In this document: positions 1 to 18,655 of the stretch, piece after piece
Position numbering within the stretch: the stretch's first letter is position 1
Layout: the number at the start of each line of letters is the position of its first letter
From: Cichorium intybus
Lineage: Eukaryota > Streptophyta > Magnoliopsida > Asterales > Asteraceae
Assembly (NCBI GenBank): GCA_023525715.1
Contig: CM042013.1
Location: forward strand, 68,310,994-68,374,993
Length of the DNA: 64,000 nucleotides
Reading direction: 5' to 3'
Program-made: the position numbers and the translations under genes
The notes under the pieces: generated by a model
Databases searched by the model: none
Seen by the model: only the letters and a program-made list of their open reading frames with translations
What the model was told of the DNA's origin: nothing

Positions 1-723
1 CTGGGTTTATCTCCTTCAGGAGACTCTCAACAAACTGGTCATGTTTACTTGAATCAATCGCAATGTGGAGTGCGCTATGACCTTTAACATTGAGTTTCAC
101 AGTCAATGCATCTTTGTCCATGTTAAAAATTTCTCTAGCTTCCTCCCAGTTGCCCTTCATAATAGCTCTACATAGTGGGACGTAATCTGTCTTATCTATT
201 TCCATAAGAAAAGAGACAGTACAATAAATTCACCGGGAGATTTGCAAAAAATAATTATAATAACAATAATAATCAGCAGTGTTGGCATTATACCTATGTT
301 GCTAGTGGTGCTACCAGAGGCATGAGGACTGTAAGTAGTCTTTAGCTTCTCCCACAACTTCTTAGCCGTGCCACGGCCAACAACAGTAGCCATCACATCT
401 TCACTTAATGAACCAAAGATCCATCCTTTGACAAGTTTGTCTGACCGATTCCATCCTGTATGTTTCACATTCTTTATTGTGTCATCAATGAAACTGAGCA
501 TATCGTGGCTCTCAAGAAGGCACATCATCTGTTCCTCCCAAGGACCATAATTGTTCTTACTGGACAGTTTGATTGAAACAAAGCTGGCTGCATGCACGTG
601 AGAAGGGTATGGGTATTCTTTTGACATTTCTGCATTAAATATATAATCATTATAACGTAATTTGACGTATATATGGAAGTAGCGTGAAATGTTATATGTT
701 TTGCAGAAAGATAATGGCGCCAA
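1..723 (-). CDS. Copia-gag-like / ankyrin-repeat protein, 5' portion (gene continues past left edge)
   Basis: Two exons are visible. Exon 1 runs leftward from an ATG at 723 or, more plausibly, the in-frame ATG at 627, and ends at 294 before a GT donor (AACATAG|GTATAA). It encodes a domain like the N-terminal gag region of Copia retrotransposons: a short leader, then NNYGPWEEQMMCLLESHDML, a WIFGSLSEDV segment and a KLWEKLKTTY segment. Exon 2 starts at 195 after a pyrimidine-rich AG acceptor and keeps the frame (G|AT AAG). It reads YVPLCRAIMKGNWEEAREIF and then GHSALHIAID, a typical plant ankyrin repeat. Plant genes of this build usually continue with more ankyrin repeats and a membrane PGG domain; here the gene leaves the window. 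The intron (196-293) is short and AT-rich. The ankyrin call is firm. Whether the gag-like exon is expressed with it is inferred from the matching splice phase. Confidence 0.7.
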
Positions 724-1526
724 TTTGAGGAGGCCAATTTACTAACGCAGAATTGTTATCACTACTGGCATGCTGGTACCATTCACTGGTTAACCCCAAA
801 CTTTAAATGAAATTAACATTGAGTTTCACAGTCAATGCATCTTTATCCATGTTAAAAATTTCTCTAGCTTCCTCCCAGTTGCCCTTCATAATAGCTCTAC
901 ATAGTGGGAGGTAATCTGTCTTATCTATTTACAATAAATTCACCGGGAGATTTGCCAAAAAAATTAAATAAATAAATAACATATCAGCATTATTCGTACC
1001 ATACCTATATTTCTAGTGGTGCTACCAGAGGCATGAGGACTGTAAGTAATCTTTAACTTCTCCCACACCTTCTTAGCTGTGCTGCGGCCAACAACAGTAG
1101 CCATCACATCTTCACTTAATGAACCAAAGATCCATCCTTTGACAAGTTTGTCTGACCGATTCCATCCTGTATCTTTCACATTCTTTATTGTGTCATCAAT
1201 GAAACTGAGCATATCATGGCTCTCAAGAAGGCACATCATCTGTTCCTTCCACGGAAGATAATTGGTCTTACTGGACAGTTTGATTGATACAAAGCTGGCT
1301 GCATGCACGTGAGAAGGGTATGGGTATTCTTGTGACATTTCTGCATTAAATATATAATCATTATAACCTAATTTGACATATATATGGAAGTAGAGTGAAA
1401 TGTTATATGTTTTGCAGAAAGATAATGGCGCCAATTTGAGGAGGCCAGTTTACTAAAGCAGAATTGTTATCACTACTGGCACGCTGGTACCATTCACTGG
1501 TTAACCCCAAACTTTAAATGAAATTA
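84..1526. repeat. Tandem duplication of about 0.72 kb (units about 84-813 and 814-1526)
   Basis: The two units align almost throughout with an offset of 729 bp at the left and 711 bp at the right; the change is the 18-bp deletion near 920. Both end in the same stretch (GTACCATTCACTGG, then CTTTAAATGAAATTA). The duplication therefore contains the promoter-proximal region, the first exon, the intron and part of exon 2. Confidence 0.85.
819..1434 (-). pseudogene. Tandem duplicate of the gag-like exon plus a stub of the ankyrin exon
   Basis: This is a second copy of exon 1 (ATG at 1434, inner ATG near 1338, donor ATATAG|GTATGG near 1005). A piece of the ankyrin exon follows (about 819-927). The exon-1 copy is open and differs from the first at scattered residues, for example YLPWKEQ for YGPWEEQ. 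Its ankyrin stub is cut short. An 18-bp deletion relative to copy 1 removed the pyrimidine tract and the ATG just before the exon, so this acceptor is probably weak. The copy could act as an alternative first exon spliced to the downstream ankyrin exon, or be dead. I lean to a non-functional duplicate. Confidence 0.6.
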
Positions 1527-2718
1527 GACTTTAATCTATAATTTATGTAGACTTTCAACATAAATAAGCTCGCAAATCACCGACCACATAGAAAGACAGA
1601 GACAAAGATGTTACCTGATTCAAGTAAGGAGAAGAATGACGCAAGCAAGCTGAAAAGCAACCGGTGATATACAGTAGAGCAGATACGCAAACACTTCTGT
1701 GTGATGGATGTGGGTGGCAGATTTGTAAGGACAATTTGTTCTTAATTATATAGGAAGGATGAGTGGAATTCCGTTCCTTCCTTCCACCACCGGTATTAAT
1801 TAAACCCATCGTCGAAGCAAGAAATAGATGCCAGAGATCAAGCACCAAAAGAGAGAATTGGGAATTTTGGGGATAGAAGAATACAAGATACTTCTGAAAC
1901 ACTTCTACCAGACAGGCAGATATATTATCGACAATTGTAGTAAGTATACTTTGTTATTTCACATAATCGAACATATTTATATTCCTATTCAAAATAATAA
2001 TGTACTTTTTGTTAGCAATTAACGTGAGCTACGTTCTTTACTTTTTTGAACATTGTGATTACCCATAAAAAGTAAAAATGTATTGTTATCACTAAAGAAG
2101 TGTATGTATGTTGCTAACTTGCTATTATTTACCAAAAAATGTAAATGCGTTGCTATTAAAATCCGTAAACAAAATATAAGTAAATTATTATTGAGGATAA
2201 AAAATAAATTACATTGCGTATATTCATGAGAAAATTAAATCATGGTGCTAATCTTCTGCAATTGCCCTAATCTTTTCACTAATTGTTGAAACATATCGTG
2301 GATAACCATAAATGACATTGACATTGAAGAATATCCATAAAGGTATTTTTAGAAATAGGATTAATAATGCAATGGGATTAATACCGACCAAAAAATAATT
2401 TTGTTTATGAGATAAAATACTGCATTCGGTGGAATAAAATATCGTTGAAGAAGATGAACTTGCTAAAGAAGACGACTATGAATGCCGAGTTCAAGAAGAT
2501 GATACATAATAGAATATCGTATTCTGATTGTTTTTTCCAAAAATAAATAATATCATTGCTATTTTTAGGGGCTGTTACAATTTTAACTAAATTAAAATAA
2601 ATAAATAAAGACATAAGTTATTTGAATATCATGTCCTTATTGGATGAGATAATGATCTAATGGTCCATAATGATCTAATGGTCCATAATAAGTTCTCAAG
2701 TTGTGTGAGTGTGTGTGT

Positions 2719-2721
<3 letters not shown>
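1527..2721. other. Non-coding stretch upstream of the ankyrin gene
   Basis: No recognisable gene. The first 300 bp are presumably promoter or 5' UTR of the minus-strand ankyrin gene. The remainder is AT-rich. At 2650-2690 a 20-bp unit (TGATCTAATGGTCCATAA) occurs twice in tandem, and a short GT tract leads into the (TA)n run. Confidence 0.5.

Positions 2722-2769
<48 letters not shown>
2722..2769. repeat. (TA)n microsatellite, compound with (GT)n
   Basis: An uninterrupted TA run follows a short GTGTGAGTGTGTGTGT tract. It ends exactly at the CTAG of a Helitron-like terminus. Confidence 0.95.
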
Positions 2770-2770
<1 letters not shown>

Positions 2771-2800
2771 TAGCGGCATACCCGCGCGATGCGGCGGCGG
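2770..2800 (-). mobile_element. Helitron-like 3' terminus, minus strand
   Basis: Read on the minus strand, the segment shows a GC-rich hairpin (CCGC-ATCGC-GCGG), an 8-nt spacer and a terminal CTAG, with the host (TA)n beginning immediately after. This is the layout of plant Helitron 3' ends (hairpin about 10 nt before CTRR, insertion between A and T). The matching 5' end (TC...) was not located, so the length is unknown. A diverged second copy of the same GC-rich motif sits near 2984-3003. Confidence 0.55.
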
Positions 2801-3884
2801 CGAATAATTTCTTTCGGCGAGTATATTCGAATGTCGATTAGTTTCTTGTAGTAGGAATTTTTTATGCAACATAAACATGTCAAAAATTACGAAGTTGTAG
2901 GATTACGGGGGAAACATAAGTCGAGACAAATTTAACCCAAAGGTTTTAAAAAGAACCTGCCATATTCAAAAGTTTCTGAGGTACTCGCACGATGTTGCGG
3001 TGGAAAAGTTCATTCCGACGAATAGTATATACATATATAAGAAAAAGAGATATACACACAAACATACTGTTTCTTGTCCTTGAGAATATTGAAATATGCA
3101 GCAACAATCATAAAACTTTAACAACCAATCCTATAGAATCTTTGAAGCATCATCTTCGACTCAAGCTTTTTAAATAAACATTCAAAATATGTTTGAAAAA
3201 AGGGAAACGAATTATGCAAAAAGAGGCATATTATTTATGAAATTAACAAAAAACAACAAAAGAACACAATTTTAATCAAGAAAAAATTGCAATTTGTAGA
3301 AAAGAATAACAGAGCACAATTAAGGGATTAAACATAAGCCTGTATTAATAAACAAAATGTCATACTGTGACACACTAAATCAAAAGTAACTGGATAATGA
3401 AAAACTGATACGTAGTAACACTCTTAACAAAAACCAATTTGACAATGGTAAAAGCTCAATAAACCTACCAACCAAAGCCATTAACCATGAACTACTGGTC
3501 AAATTCCACAACAAAACACATTACTTAAAATTTTAATACAAATGACAGAATCGCTAACCACTCAACCAATTTGGCAAAAGACAAATAAGATCATTAATAT
3601 ATCCATAACCCAAACCCAATAAACCAGAAAATCACTTATCCAAAGTTTAAATCTTTATGAATATTCAATAAAATAGAAGAAAACCCATGCCAAAATCTGC
3701 ATTTCAAGTCAGACCCTCAACATAGTTAAATTTCAACAGCCATATAAATTTCCATATAAATTTGATCATTATTTTATGATTTTAACTTTCTTTATGTCTC
3801 CACTTTCTCTTTTTCACCTAAAGCATCCGACCAGCCATCCACTACTGCCTCAATCCTGTCTTTCTCGGAATAAATGCACCACAA
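2801..3884. other. AT-rich non-coding stretch
   Basis: No gene or clear element found. Base composition and the adjoining Helitron 3' end suggest it may be the interior of that Helitron, but no matching 5' terminus was seen. Confidence 0.35.
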
Positions 3885-3893
3885 TTATTCTAT

Positions 3894-3967
3894 GGGTCAT
3901 CTTAAAAAAAAACCCCTCATAATTAGTTTATGATGTCCCATCAATTGAGATTTTATTTTAATATTTA

Positions 3968-4000
<33 letters not shown>

Positions 4001-4627
4001 GACGTGTTATTTGGTCGATTACATCGGGTTTCGGTTAAGTCGGTTTTTTTAATTTTTCCAAATTAATCGTAACCAAACTAAAGAAGGTTCGGTTTATTCG
4101 GTTTGGTTAAATCGATTTCGGTTTAATTTAACCAAACCAAATAATGTTCGGTTAAATCGATTTCAGTTTAATTTGTTTCGATTTATTCGGTTTGGTTATG
4201 CGGTTTCGGTTTAATTTAACCAAACCAAATAAGGTTCGGTTAAATCGGTTTCGGTTTATTCGATTTGGTTAATCGGTTTAGGTTTATTCGGTTTCGATTA
4301 ATCGAATAAACCAAACCGAATAAACCGAAACCGATTAACCAAATCGAATAAACCGAAACCGATTTAACCGAACCTTATTTGGTTTGGTTAAATTAAACCG
4401 AAACCGCTTAACCAAACCGAATAAATCGAAACAAATTAAACTGAAATCGATTAACCGAACATTATTTGGTTTGGTTAAATTAAACCGAAATCGATTTAAC
4501 CAAACCGAATAAACCGAAACCAATTAAACCGAAACCGATTTAACCGAACCTTATTTGGTTTGGTTACGATTAATTTGGAAAAATTAAAAAAAAAGACTTA
4601 ACCGAAACCCGATCGACAAAATAACAC

Positions 4628-4720
<93 letters not shown>

Positions 4721-4794
4721 GTAAATATTAAAAGAAAACCGCAATTAATGAGACATCATAAAATCATGATTAAGGGGTTTTTTTACCAATACCC
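3894..4794. mobile_element. 901-bp fold-back MITE with 9-bp TSD (MULE-like)
   Basis: The element is flanked by direct 9-bp copies of TTATTCTAT at 3885-3893 and 4795-4803. Its ends are inverted repeats starting GGGT and running through a (T)AAAAAAACCCC block. They continue about 80 bp through TTATGATGTC and TTTTAATATTTA into (TA)n tracts. Inside, 4000-4633 is an almost perfect hairpin built from many short variants of CGGTTTGGTT / CGGTTTATTC, with the mirror axis near 4307. A 9-bp TSD and long inverted repeats are typical of Mutator-like elements. There is no coding capacity. The core might be a separate palindromic unit that entered a (TA)n tract of an older MITE. Confidence 0.8.
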
Positions 4795-4803
4795 TTATTC
4801 TAT

Positions 4804-12106
<7,303 letters not shown>

Positions 12107-12173
<67 letters not shown>
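12107..12173. repeat. (TA)n microsatellite
   Basis: Pure TA run following the Helitron 3' end. Confidence 0.95.
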
Positions 12174-12188
<15 letters not shown>

Positions 12189-13543
12189 ATTAAATACAAT
12201 TCTTAAATACAGTGTGATTGTAGGACCCAACATGGGCCATTAGATCAATAAAATCAATGGCTGTAAATAAATGGCATTTTTTAAATGAAAATCATAGAAT
12301 GCGTGTGTCTTTAAATGAAAAAAACCATGTTAAGGGTAAAAGAGTAAAAATCCTCAAAACCCATAGCAACAGAATGTACGATCGCATGCTAAAATCACGA
12401 ACACGATGCGGTGGTGGTTTTTGTCGCCGTTTGTAGCTACCGGAGGCGACAGAGATGGTCGTCTGCGACGCTGTTGGTCGGGAACGGGACTCTGGAATTC
12501 CACATATTGATTATCAGAGAATGAAATTGTAAAATTGTTGTTGACGTAAAAAATGGTTACGTAAGAGTTTTCAAAGTCTATTCTCAGAGAATGGTTTGTA
12601 AAATTGTTGTTGACGTAAAAAAAATAGTTACGTAAGAGTTTTCAAAGCCATTTCTCAAAGAATGGTAAGCAATGTCAACGGTAAGTAAGTGTAATAGCCT
12701 GTTCATGAAGAATTCTCAAAGAATGTTATATGTGTTTAATAACTGTAGTACACATACTAAAGATTCTTGTAGAATATTTATACCATTCTCGGAAAATAGA
12801 CTGATTATATATATTTACAGAGGGCTGGAACTGCTATATGTAAAGCCCCATTCTTTGAGAATGAACGTGAACCATTCTCATGAACGTGAAGGAATGCTAC
12901 TGCATTGTCATAGACATTCATCCCCATTCTCTGATAATGCCCCATTATCTGAGAATGCCCCATTAAGAATGAAAGTGAACCATTCTTATGAACGTGAAGG
13001 AATGCTACTGCATTCTCATAGACATTCATCGTTGCAACTGCTTCTCCGATTCCATATCCAAGTGCTTCGTAAACATTGGCTTGGATTCTCAGGTGTATCA
13101 TTCCGGCGACGGTTTGTCTGACTCCATCTCCGTCACTGCATTCCGGCTACATCTCCTCCATCGGACTGCAGACTGCATCTCCGGCAACTTGTGGTTTAAT
13201 AAATTGATTTTGGAAGGGTTTTTTTGTACAAGTTTGAGATTTATGGCGAAGGATTTGAAGTTTGATTGAAATGGTAATTCTAGCGTCCCGATTCTTCTCA
13301 AATTTGACCTTTTTTTCTCTTACAGCTCTAGATGTGGCGTTGGATCTGCTTGTGTTTATTTGTTCTGGTTATTGATCTTTTTGACCTTTTTTTTCTCTTC
13401 TGTTCAACTTGGATTTGGTGAATCTATATAATTCCTTTCGATTCAGGTTTTTGATCTTTTTTATAGGTTACGACTTTCCTATTTTTACTATTACATTTGA
13501 TCTTGTGCTTCTTGAGATTTGATATAGTGATTCTTGTGTGCAG
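12174..13543 (+). other. Gene-fragment-like segment, no intact gene
   Basis: The segment starts with GTTAGTTAGTTAG against the (TA)n and may be the arm of another (TA)n-flanked element. 12520-12660 holds a roughly 68-bp sequence twice in tandem (TTGTTGTTGACGTAAAAAA core). 12500-13030 is dense in CATTCTC/GAGAATG motifs, and a 50-bp block recurs 102 bp apart (12883 and 12985). 13030-13270 is GC-richer, like an exon with short open frames. TTCTCTTACAG near 13320 looks like an intron acceptor. I do not recognise the source gene here. Confidence 0.4.
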
Positions 13544-13839
13544 CTAGACACTAATAATCCAAAGCAATTGCAACAATATCGTGGGGGTAAAAGCAAGCTG
13601 GAAGGTTTGCAAGACAGGTCTGATTCCTTTTTTTTTCTCAAATGTGCTTTTCATGATTTAATGGTTGGTTTCATTTTATATTTTAATTTAATCATTTTAA
13701 ACCAAATGGTTGGTTTCATTTTATATTTTAATTTAATCATTTTAAACCAAATTATCAGGTGATGAAAGAATCAAAAGGCAAAGCGAATCCTGGTCTTGTG
13801 AACAATATTCTTCTTGAAAAATTAAACGCTAAAAGATGA
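13544..13839 (+). pseudogene. gatB: Captured fragment of a GatB-type Glu-tRNA(Gln) amidotransferase subunit B (last two exons)
   Basis: Exon 1 (13544-13617) follows a CAG acceptor and reads NPKQLQQYRGGKSKLEG. Exon 2 (13759-13839) follows ATTATCAG and reads VMKESKGKANPGLVNNILLE, then KLNAKR and a stop. This is the C-terminal tail of the organellar GatB/PET112 subunit, which with GatA and GatC amidates mischarged Glu-tRNA(Gln); the tail helps bind tRNA. One base is missing near the end of exon 1, where GGTTTGCAAGACAG appears instead of a sequence encoding G-F-A-G-Q, so the frame is lost before the donor. GT-AG sites are retained. No upstream GatB exon or catalytic domain is present, so this is a fragment, probably captured by the surrounding transposon. 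Confidence 0.7.
13661..13750. repeat. 45-bp tandem duplication inside the gatB-fragment intron
   Basis: ATGGTTGGTTTCATTTTATA and the following 25 bp occur twice in direct succession (13661-13705, 13706-13750). The repeat lies just before the acceptor of the second exon. Confidence 0.9.
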
Positions 13840-14724
13840 TATGGTACCCCTGAGGATCTTCTTTTGTTATATATTTTAATATTTTGATATTATTAACATG
13901 ATTTTTTTGCAAACATATAGAGCTTCTATCAGTTTCCATTGGAGTAGGATCATTTGAAGGTATATACGATTTTATTAGCAACTTGAATTAGATAACATTA
14001 TTTTGCTATTACTATTATGACATTTGAGATGGCATTGGTAATTTGGTATCATGACGTTTAGGTTAATATTTGTTCTTTTAGATATTAGGATTAATCTTTT
14101 ATTAATATTTCTAATTTCATCCATGTAATTATAGTATATATGATATTTGTGCTAACCAAATATGTTGTGTCAACTGTCAAGCAGGTGGCGGATTAGTCTT
14201 TGGCAAATAATTAAGGTGACAGTAGCTTGCTAGATAAAGAGATAATCATAATAAGTGTAAAATAGGGTGAAGTAAGTGTCTTCAATGGAAGTAACAAGGG
14301 CAAAAACGTTTAAACAACATGGCCAATATGGCAATTAGCATTATCAAGGTTATGATTCTCACTAAAATCATGTGCCTGCATCCCATCTTTCTACCTTCTA
14401 TATATATTTTTGACCATATGTGTGTCTATGATCAACTGCACTTTGCATGTTTTGGTGTTGTTTCATGTAGTGAATGTGGTGATATGAACTGCACTTTGCA
14501 CTTTTACATGGTTAGTAAGCTCATTGGTCTGTGGGATATTTTTTAACTAAAACCTTAAATTTTAGATAAAATATGTTCAATTTCATGCATAAAACTACAA
14601 CTTACCTTCTTTCTTTTAAAATTATTGAAATGCACTCCACCGACTTTTATCTCATATCTTTCACAAATTTTTGTATAAACAAATTAAAAATTACATGTTT
14701 GACTCGGTATAGGCAACAAATGCT
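13840..14724 (+). other. Gene-fragment-like segment left of Copia copy A
   Basis: There are exon-like patches with plausible splice sites: acceptor ACATATAG near 13920 with donor AAG|GTATATAC near 13960, and acceptor CGGTATAG near 14712, which leads into the exon-like sequence split by the Copia insertion. No protein family was recognised. It belongs with 12174-13543 and 19440-21476 as one interrupted segment. Confidence 0.4.
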
Positions 14725-14729
14725 TCTTG

Positions 14730-14939
14730 TGTTGAAAGGAAAAGAAACAGATTTCTTGGTAATTCTTGTTATTTCATTCAATATGGAACACATACATAAA
14801 TACAAAGTGATTTACACTTCACAGTGATAAAGGACCCGACAATAATAATCAGTGGGAAACAAAGGGAATCAAATGTTGGATCTGAATTGAGGGAATGATG
14901 GAAACTGACCCTACATTTAAAAAACTATTTCTTTTAACA
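14730..14939 (-). repeat. 3' LTR of Copia copy A
   Basis: 210 bp, about 98% identical to the 5' LTR. It is preceded on the minus strand by the polypurine tract (14940-14950). Confidence 0.95.
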
Positions 14940-17900
14940 CTCCCCCTCACGTTGAATAGTGGGATTCCCAAAATTCAACTTGACTAAACAATTGTTAAGA
15001 ATTTTTCCATTTACGGCTTTTGTCAGAATGTCGGCTATCTGTTCTTCTGATCGGACGAATGGTAGGTCAATGATTCGAGCTTCTAGCTTTTCTTTTATGA
15101 AATGTCTGTCAACTTCCACATGTTTTGTTCGATCATGTTGAACAGGATTTTCTGATATTTGAATAGCAGCTTTATTGTCGCACATAATTTTACTTGTTTC
15201 TTTACGGAAAAGACCAACTTCAGTGAGAACTTTTCGTATCCATAAGGCTTCTACGACTCCTCGTGCTATTCCCCTGAACTCTGCTTCAGCACTGGAAAGA
15301 GATACCACTTTTTGTTTCTTACTCCTCCACGTGACTAAATTTCCGCCAACTAGGGTGAAGGACCCCGAGGTTGATCTTCGATTTCCTTTGTCTCCTGCCC
15401 AATCTGCATCAGTATAGATCTGGGTTTTTAGATGCCCGTTTGCTTTAAACAACACTCCATGTCCTACTGTTCCTTTGAGATATCTGATAATTCTCCATAC
15501 TGCTTCCATATGAGAGACCTGTGGTTGGTGTATAAATTGACTAACTACCCCTACCGCATATGAAATATCTGGACGGGTATGTGAGAGATATATCAATTTT
15601 GCCACAATTTGTTGGTATCTTTCCTTATCTGTTGATTTTGCCCTGTTGTCAATATATAACTTTTGGTTTGTTATCATGGGAGTTTCTGCGGGTTTGCAAT
15701 CAATCATTCCAGTTTCTACTAATAGATCTTGAACATATTTCTTCTGGTAGATGAAAATCCCTTGTGTTGACCTTAAAACATCTATTCCAAGAAAGTACTT
15801 GAGTCGGCCTAGATCTTTCATCTCGAATTCTTGAAATAGATTTTTTCTTAGTTTTGCCATTTCTTCTTCATCATTTCCTGTAATTATCATATCATCAACA
15901 TAGAAAATTAAACATGTTATATATTCGTTTATCCTTTTAAGGAACAAAGTATGATCAGAGTTGCTTTGCTTAAAACCGTATCTTCTCATTGCTAAGGTAA
16001 ATCTACAAACCAAGCTCGAGGAGATTGCTTCAATCCATAGAGAGATCTCTTAAGTCGACAAACTTCACCTGGTTTAAAGTTCTTTGTGAAACCAGGAGGT
16101 GCTTCCATATAAACTTCTTCTTTTAGTTCTCCATATAGAAAAGCATTTTTGACATCAAATTGATGTAGTGGCCATCCTTCATTTGCAGCTATGGAAAAAA
16201 GAACTCTAATAGTATCAATCTTTGCAACTGGGGAGAAGGTCTCAGTATAATCAATTCCATAGGTTTGGGTATAGCCTTTGGCTACCAACCTTGTTTTGTA
16301 TCTTTCAATAGTACTATCATTTTTTTGTTTTGTTGTAAAGACCCATCGACATCCTACTGGTTTTTTTTCGTTTGGAATAACACATTTTTTCCATGTGTCA
16401 TTTTTTACTAAGGCTTCTATTTCAGTTTCCATTGCATTTCTCCAGTTCTTCATTTTTAAGGCCTGCTCCACGGTGGTTGGAATTTCGTCAGAGTATATTG
16501 CAGCATTGAAGGCCCTAGCTTCTTGAGTCAAGTTTTCTTTAGCCATATTTGCCATAGGATATCTAGAATTTCGAGATTCTTTTTCTGGGGAATATCTCTT
16601 TGGTGGAATTCCTCTGTTAGTTCTTGGAGGTAACATATACCTTTCTGTTGGTTGTTCCTGTATTAGTTCTTCTTGTTCTATTGCAGTTTCATGATCAGGG
16701 GTAACAAGTTCAACACGTTCATAAGACTCGGGAATATGAGGAGACTGAGTGTTACTTACCTCGGATGTCAGGTTGGGAGACTGATTTGGGATGGCACTAG
16801 AGATAGGATTTGTATATTGTGTAGACAATTCGGATGATTCTTCTGTTGTTGTTGCCTGAACATACTCTAACCAACTTAGTGGGTCTGAATATTCTATCTC
16901 CCCCTCAGCACTATGTTGGGATGCATAATAGTATTCGGTTTCAAGAAAATCACAGTTCATAGTGGTGAACATGTGACGAGTCTTTGGATTATAACATCTG
17001 TACCCTTTTTGATTCATTCCATATCCGACAAATACACATTTTTCAGCACACGGTTCAAGTTTATTTCGGTTTGACTTTGGGATATGAACGAAGGTAGTAC
17101 ACCCAAAGATTTTGGGTTCTAGCATAAGAATTGAAGGAATTTTGACAAATTCTGATAGGGTTTGAAGTGGAGTTTTAAATTTTAGAGTATTGGTTGGGAG
17201 TTGGTTTATAAGGTATGTGGCTGTGGCAAGAGCTTCAGGCCAAAAAGATTTTGGAACTTTTGATTCGATTAATAGGGCTCTAGTTATTTCTAACAAAAAA
17301 CGATTTTTTCTCTCGGCAACACCATTTTGTTATGGGGCATGTGGGCAGGTAGTTTGATGAATTATTCCTTTTGACTGAAAAAATTGTTGCATAGAATTAT
17401 TAATGAATTCTCCTCCATTGTCAGATCGAAAAATTTGGATATTTTTTTGAAATTGGGTTTGGATCATGGTATGAAACATAACGAATTTGTCAAGAACTTC
17501 AGATTTATTTTTTAAGAAATAAATCCATGTCATACGAGTGCAGTCATCTACAAACAACACACAGAAACGAAGGTTTTGTCCTCCGATGATTGGTGATGGA
17601 CCCCATACATCAGAATGAATTAATGAGAAAGGAACATCAACCCTGGTATTATTTGGTTTGAAAGTTTGTCTATGACTTTTAGCTAACACACATGTTTCAC
17701 ACAGCGATAAATTTTTTGAAGGAAATAACTTAGGAAATAGAGTATGTAAATAACCCGTAGAAGGATGACCCAATCTTCTATGCCATAACCATGCTTCTCT
17801 TTCTGTGGTTCCATGAGCCATCATCACAGTACCATTGTTAGTCACCTCATCCACATAATACAATCCTTGTTTCTCAGTGTCACGCCCAATGATCGCCCCC

Positions 17901-18316
17901 GTCCTGATATCCTGTAGGATACAAAATGTTGGATGCATTAGAACTGAGCAGTTTAGTTCTTTTGTAACATGACTTATTGATAACAGGTTTTGAGACAGAG
18001 ATGGAACATAGAGGCAATTAGAGAGTTTTAACGTAAGAGAAAACTCAATTGTTCCTCCTTGTTTAACTTCCATTTTTCCACCATTTGCAGTTTGTATCTG
18101 TGCTTTCCAAGGTTTGGATAGCGAAATAAGATCTGATATTTCATAAGTCATGGTGTCGGTGGCCCCGCTGTCGAGTATCCAAGTTTTATCTCGTAAATTA
18201 TCACAAGAAAAAATTATATTTGCATTCCCTCCATTTTGTGGGTCATTTCTGCAATTTTTTAAACATTTCTTTATATAGGGAATTAATGAATAAACTTCAG
18301 GGATCGGTTCTGCCAT
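14934..18316 (-). pseudogene. Copia pol (copy A): protease-integrase-RT-RNase H with two point breaks
   Basis: Protease has WILDSGATDTM (catalytic DSG, near 18170). Integrase has HRRLGHPS...CETCVLAK (zinc domain, about 17690-17790), HSDVWGP and RSDNGGEF (catalytic Asp residues near 17610 and 17410). RT has KNDTWKKC, VFTTKQK, FDVKNAFLYGEL and YVDDM (about 15900). RNase H has YTDADWAGD, SLSSAEAEF, CDNKAAIQIS and HVEVDRHFIKEKL. Breaks seen: a stop at the position of the first Q in the usual CPH-P-QQNGVAER stretch (near 17329), and a one-base loss after LYGLKQSPRAWF (near 16005). All catalytic motifs otherwise look intact, consistent with the near-identical LTRs. Confidence 0.9.
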
Positions 18317-18655
18317 TTCTTTTCTTCCAGGGTCAAAGTCAATTTTTAAAGATTTAGGGTTAAAACACGGGAACTCCTCATTCCCGTTACCTGCACCTGT
18401 GAAAAAATTATCACTTGATCCCGCCTCCTCTCTCGATCCTGCACTTGCGCCTCCAGCCCCATCGGATCAGAAGATCCCTTCTCCGGCGGTTGTGTTATCG
18501 AACGGTAACTTCTCATCTAGTTTGCCTCTTTGTTTTGGTCGAGTCTCACCCTTTACGCCGGATCTGCTTTCATCCCCGCCAGATTTGAAGCTTCCGTCGC
18601 CGTTTGAAGCGGCGTTTCTGTTGTTCAAGGCGGCGGAACTTGTTTGGTTGAAATT

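Noticed and set aside
4335..4523. Minus-strand frame in the CGGTTT-type repeat array
   Set aside because: It is a by-product of the palindromic repeat core of the fold-back element.
12672..13121. Overlapping long open frames on both strands
   Set aside because: The region is full of short palindromic motifs and duplications. Neither frame shows a domain or suitable splice structure.
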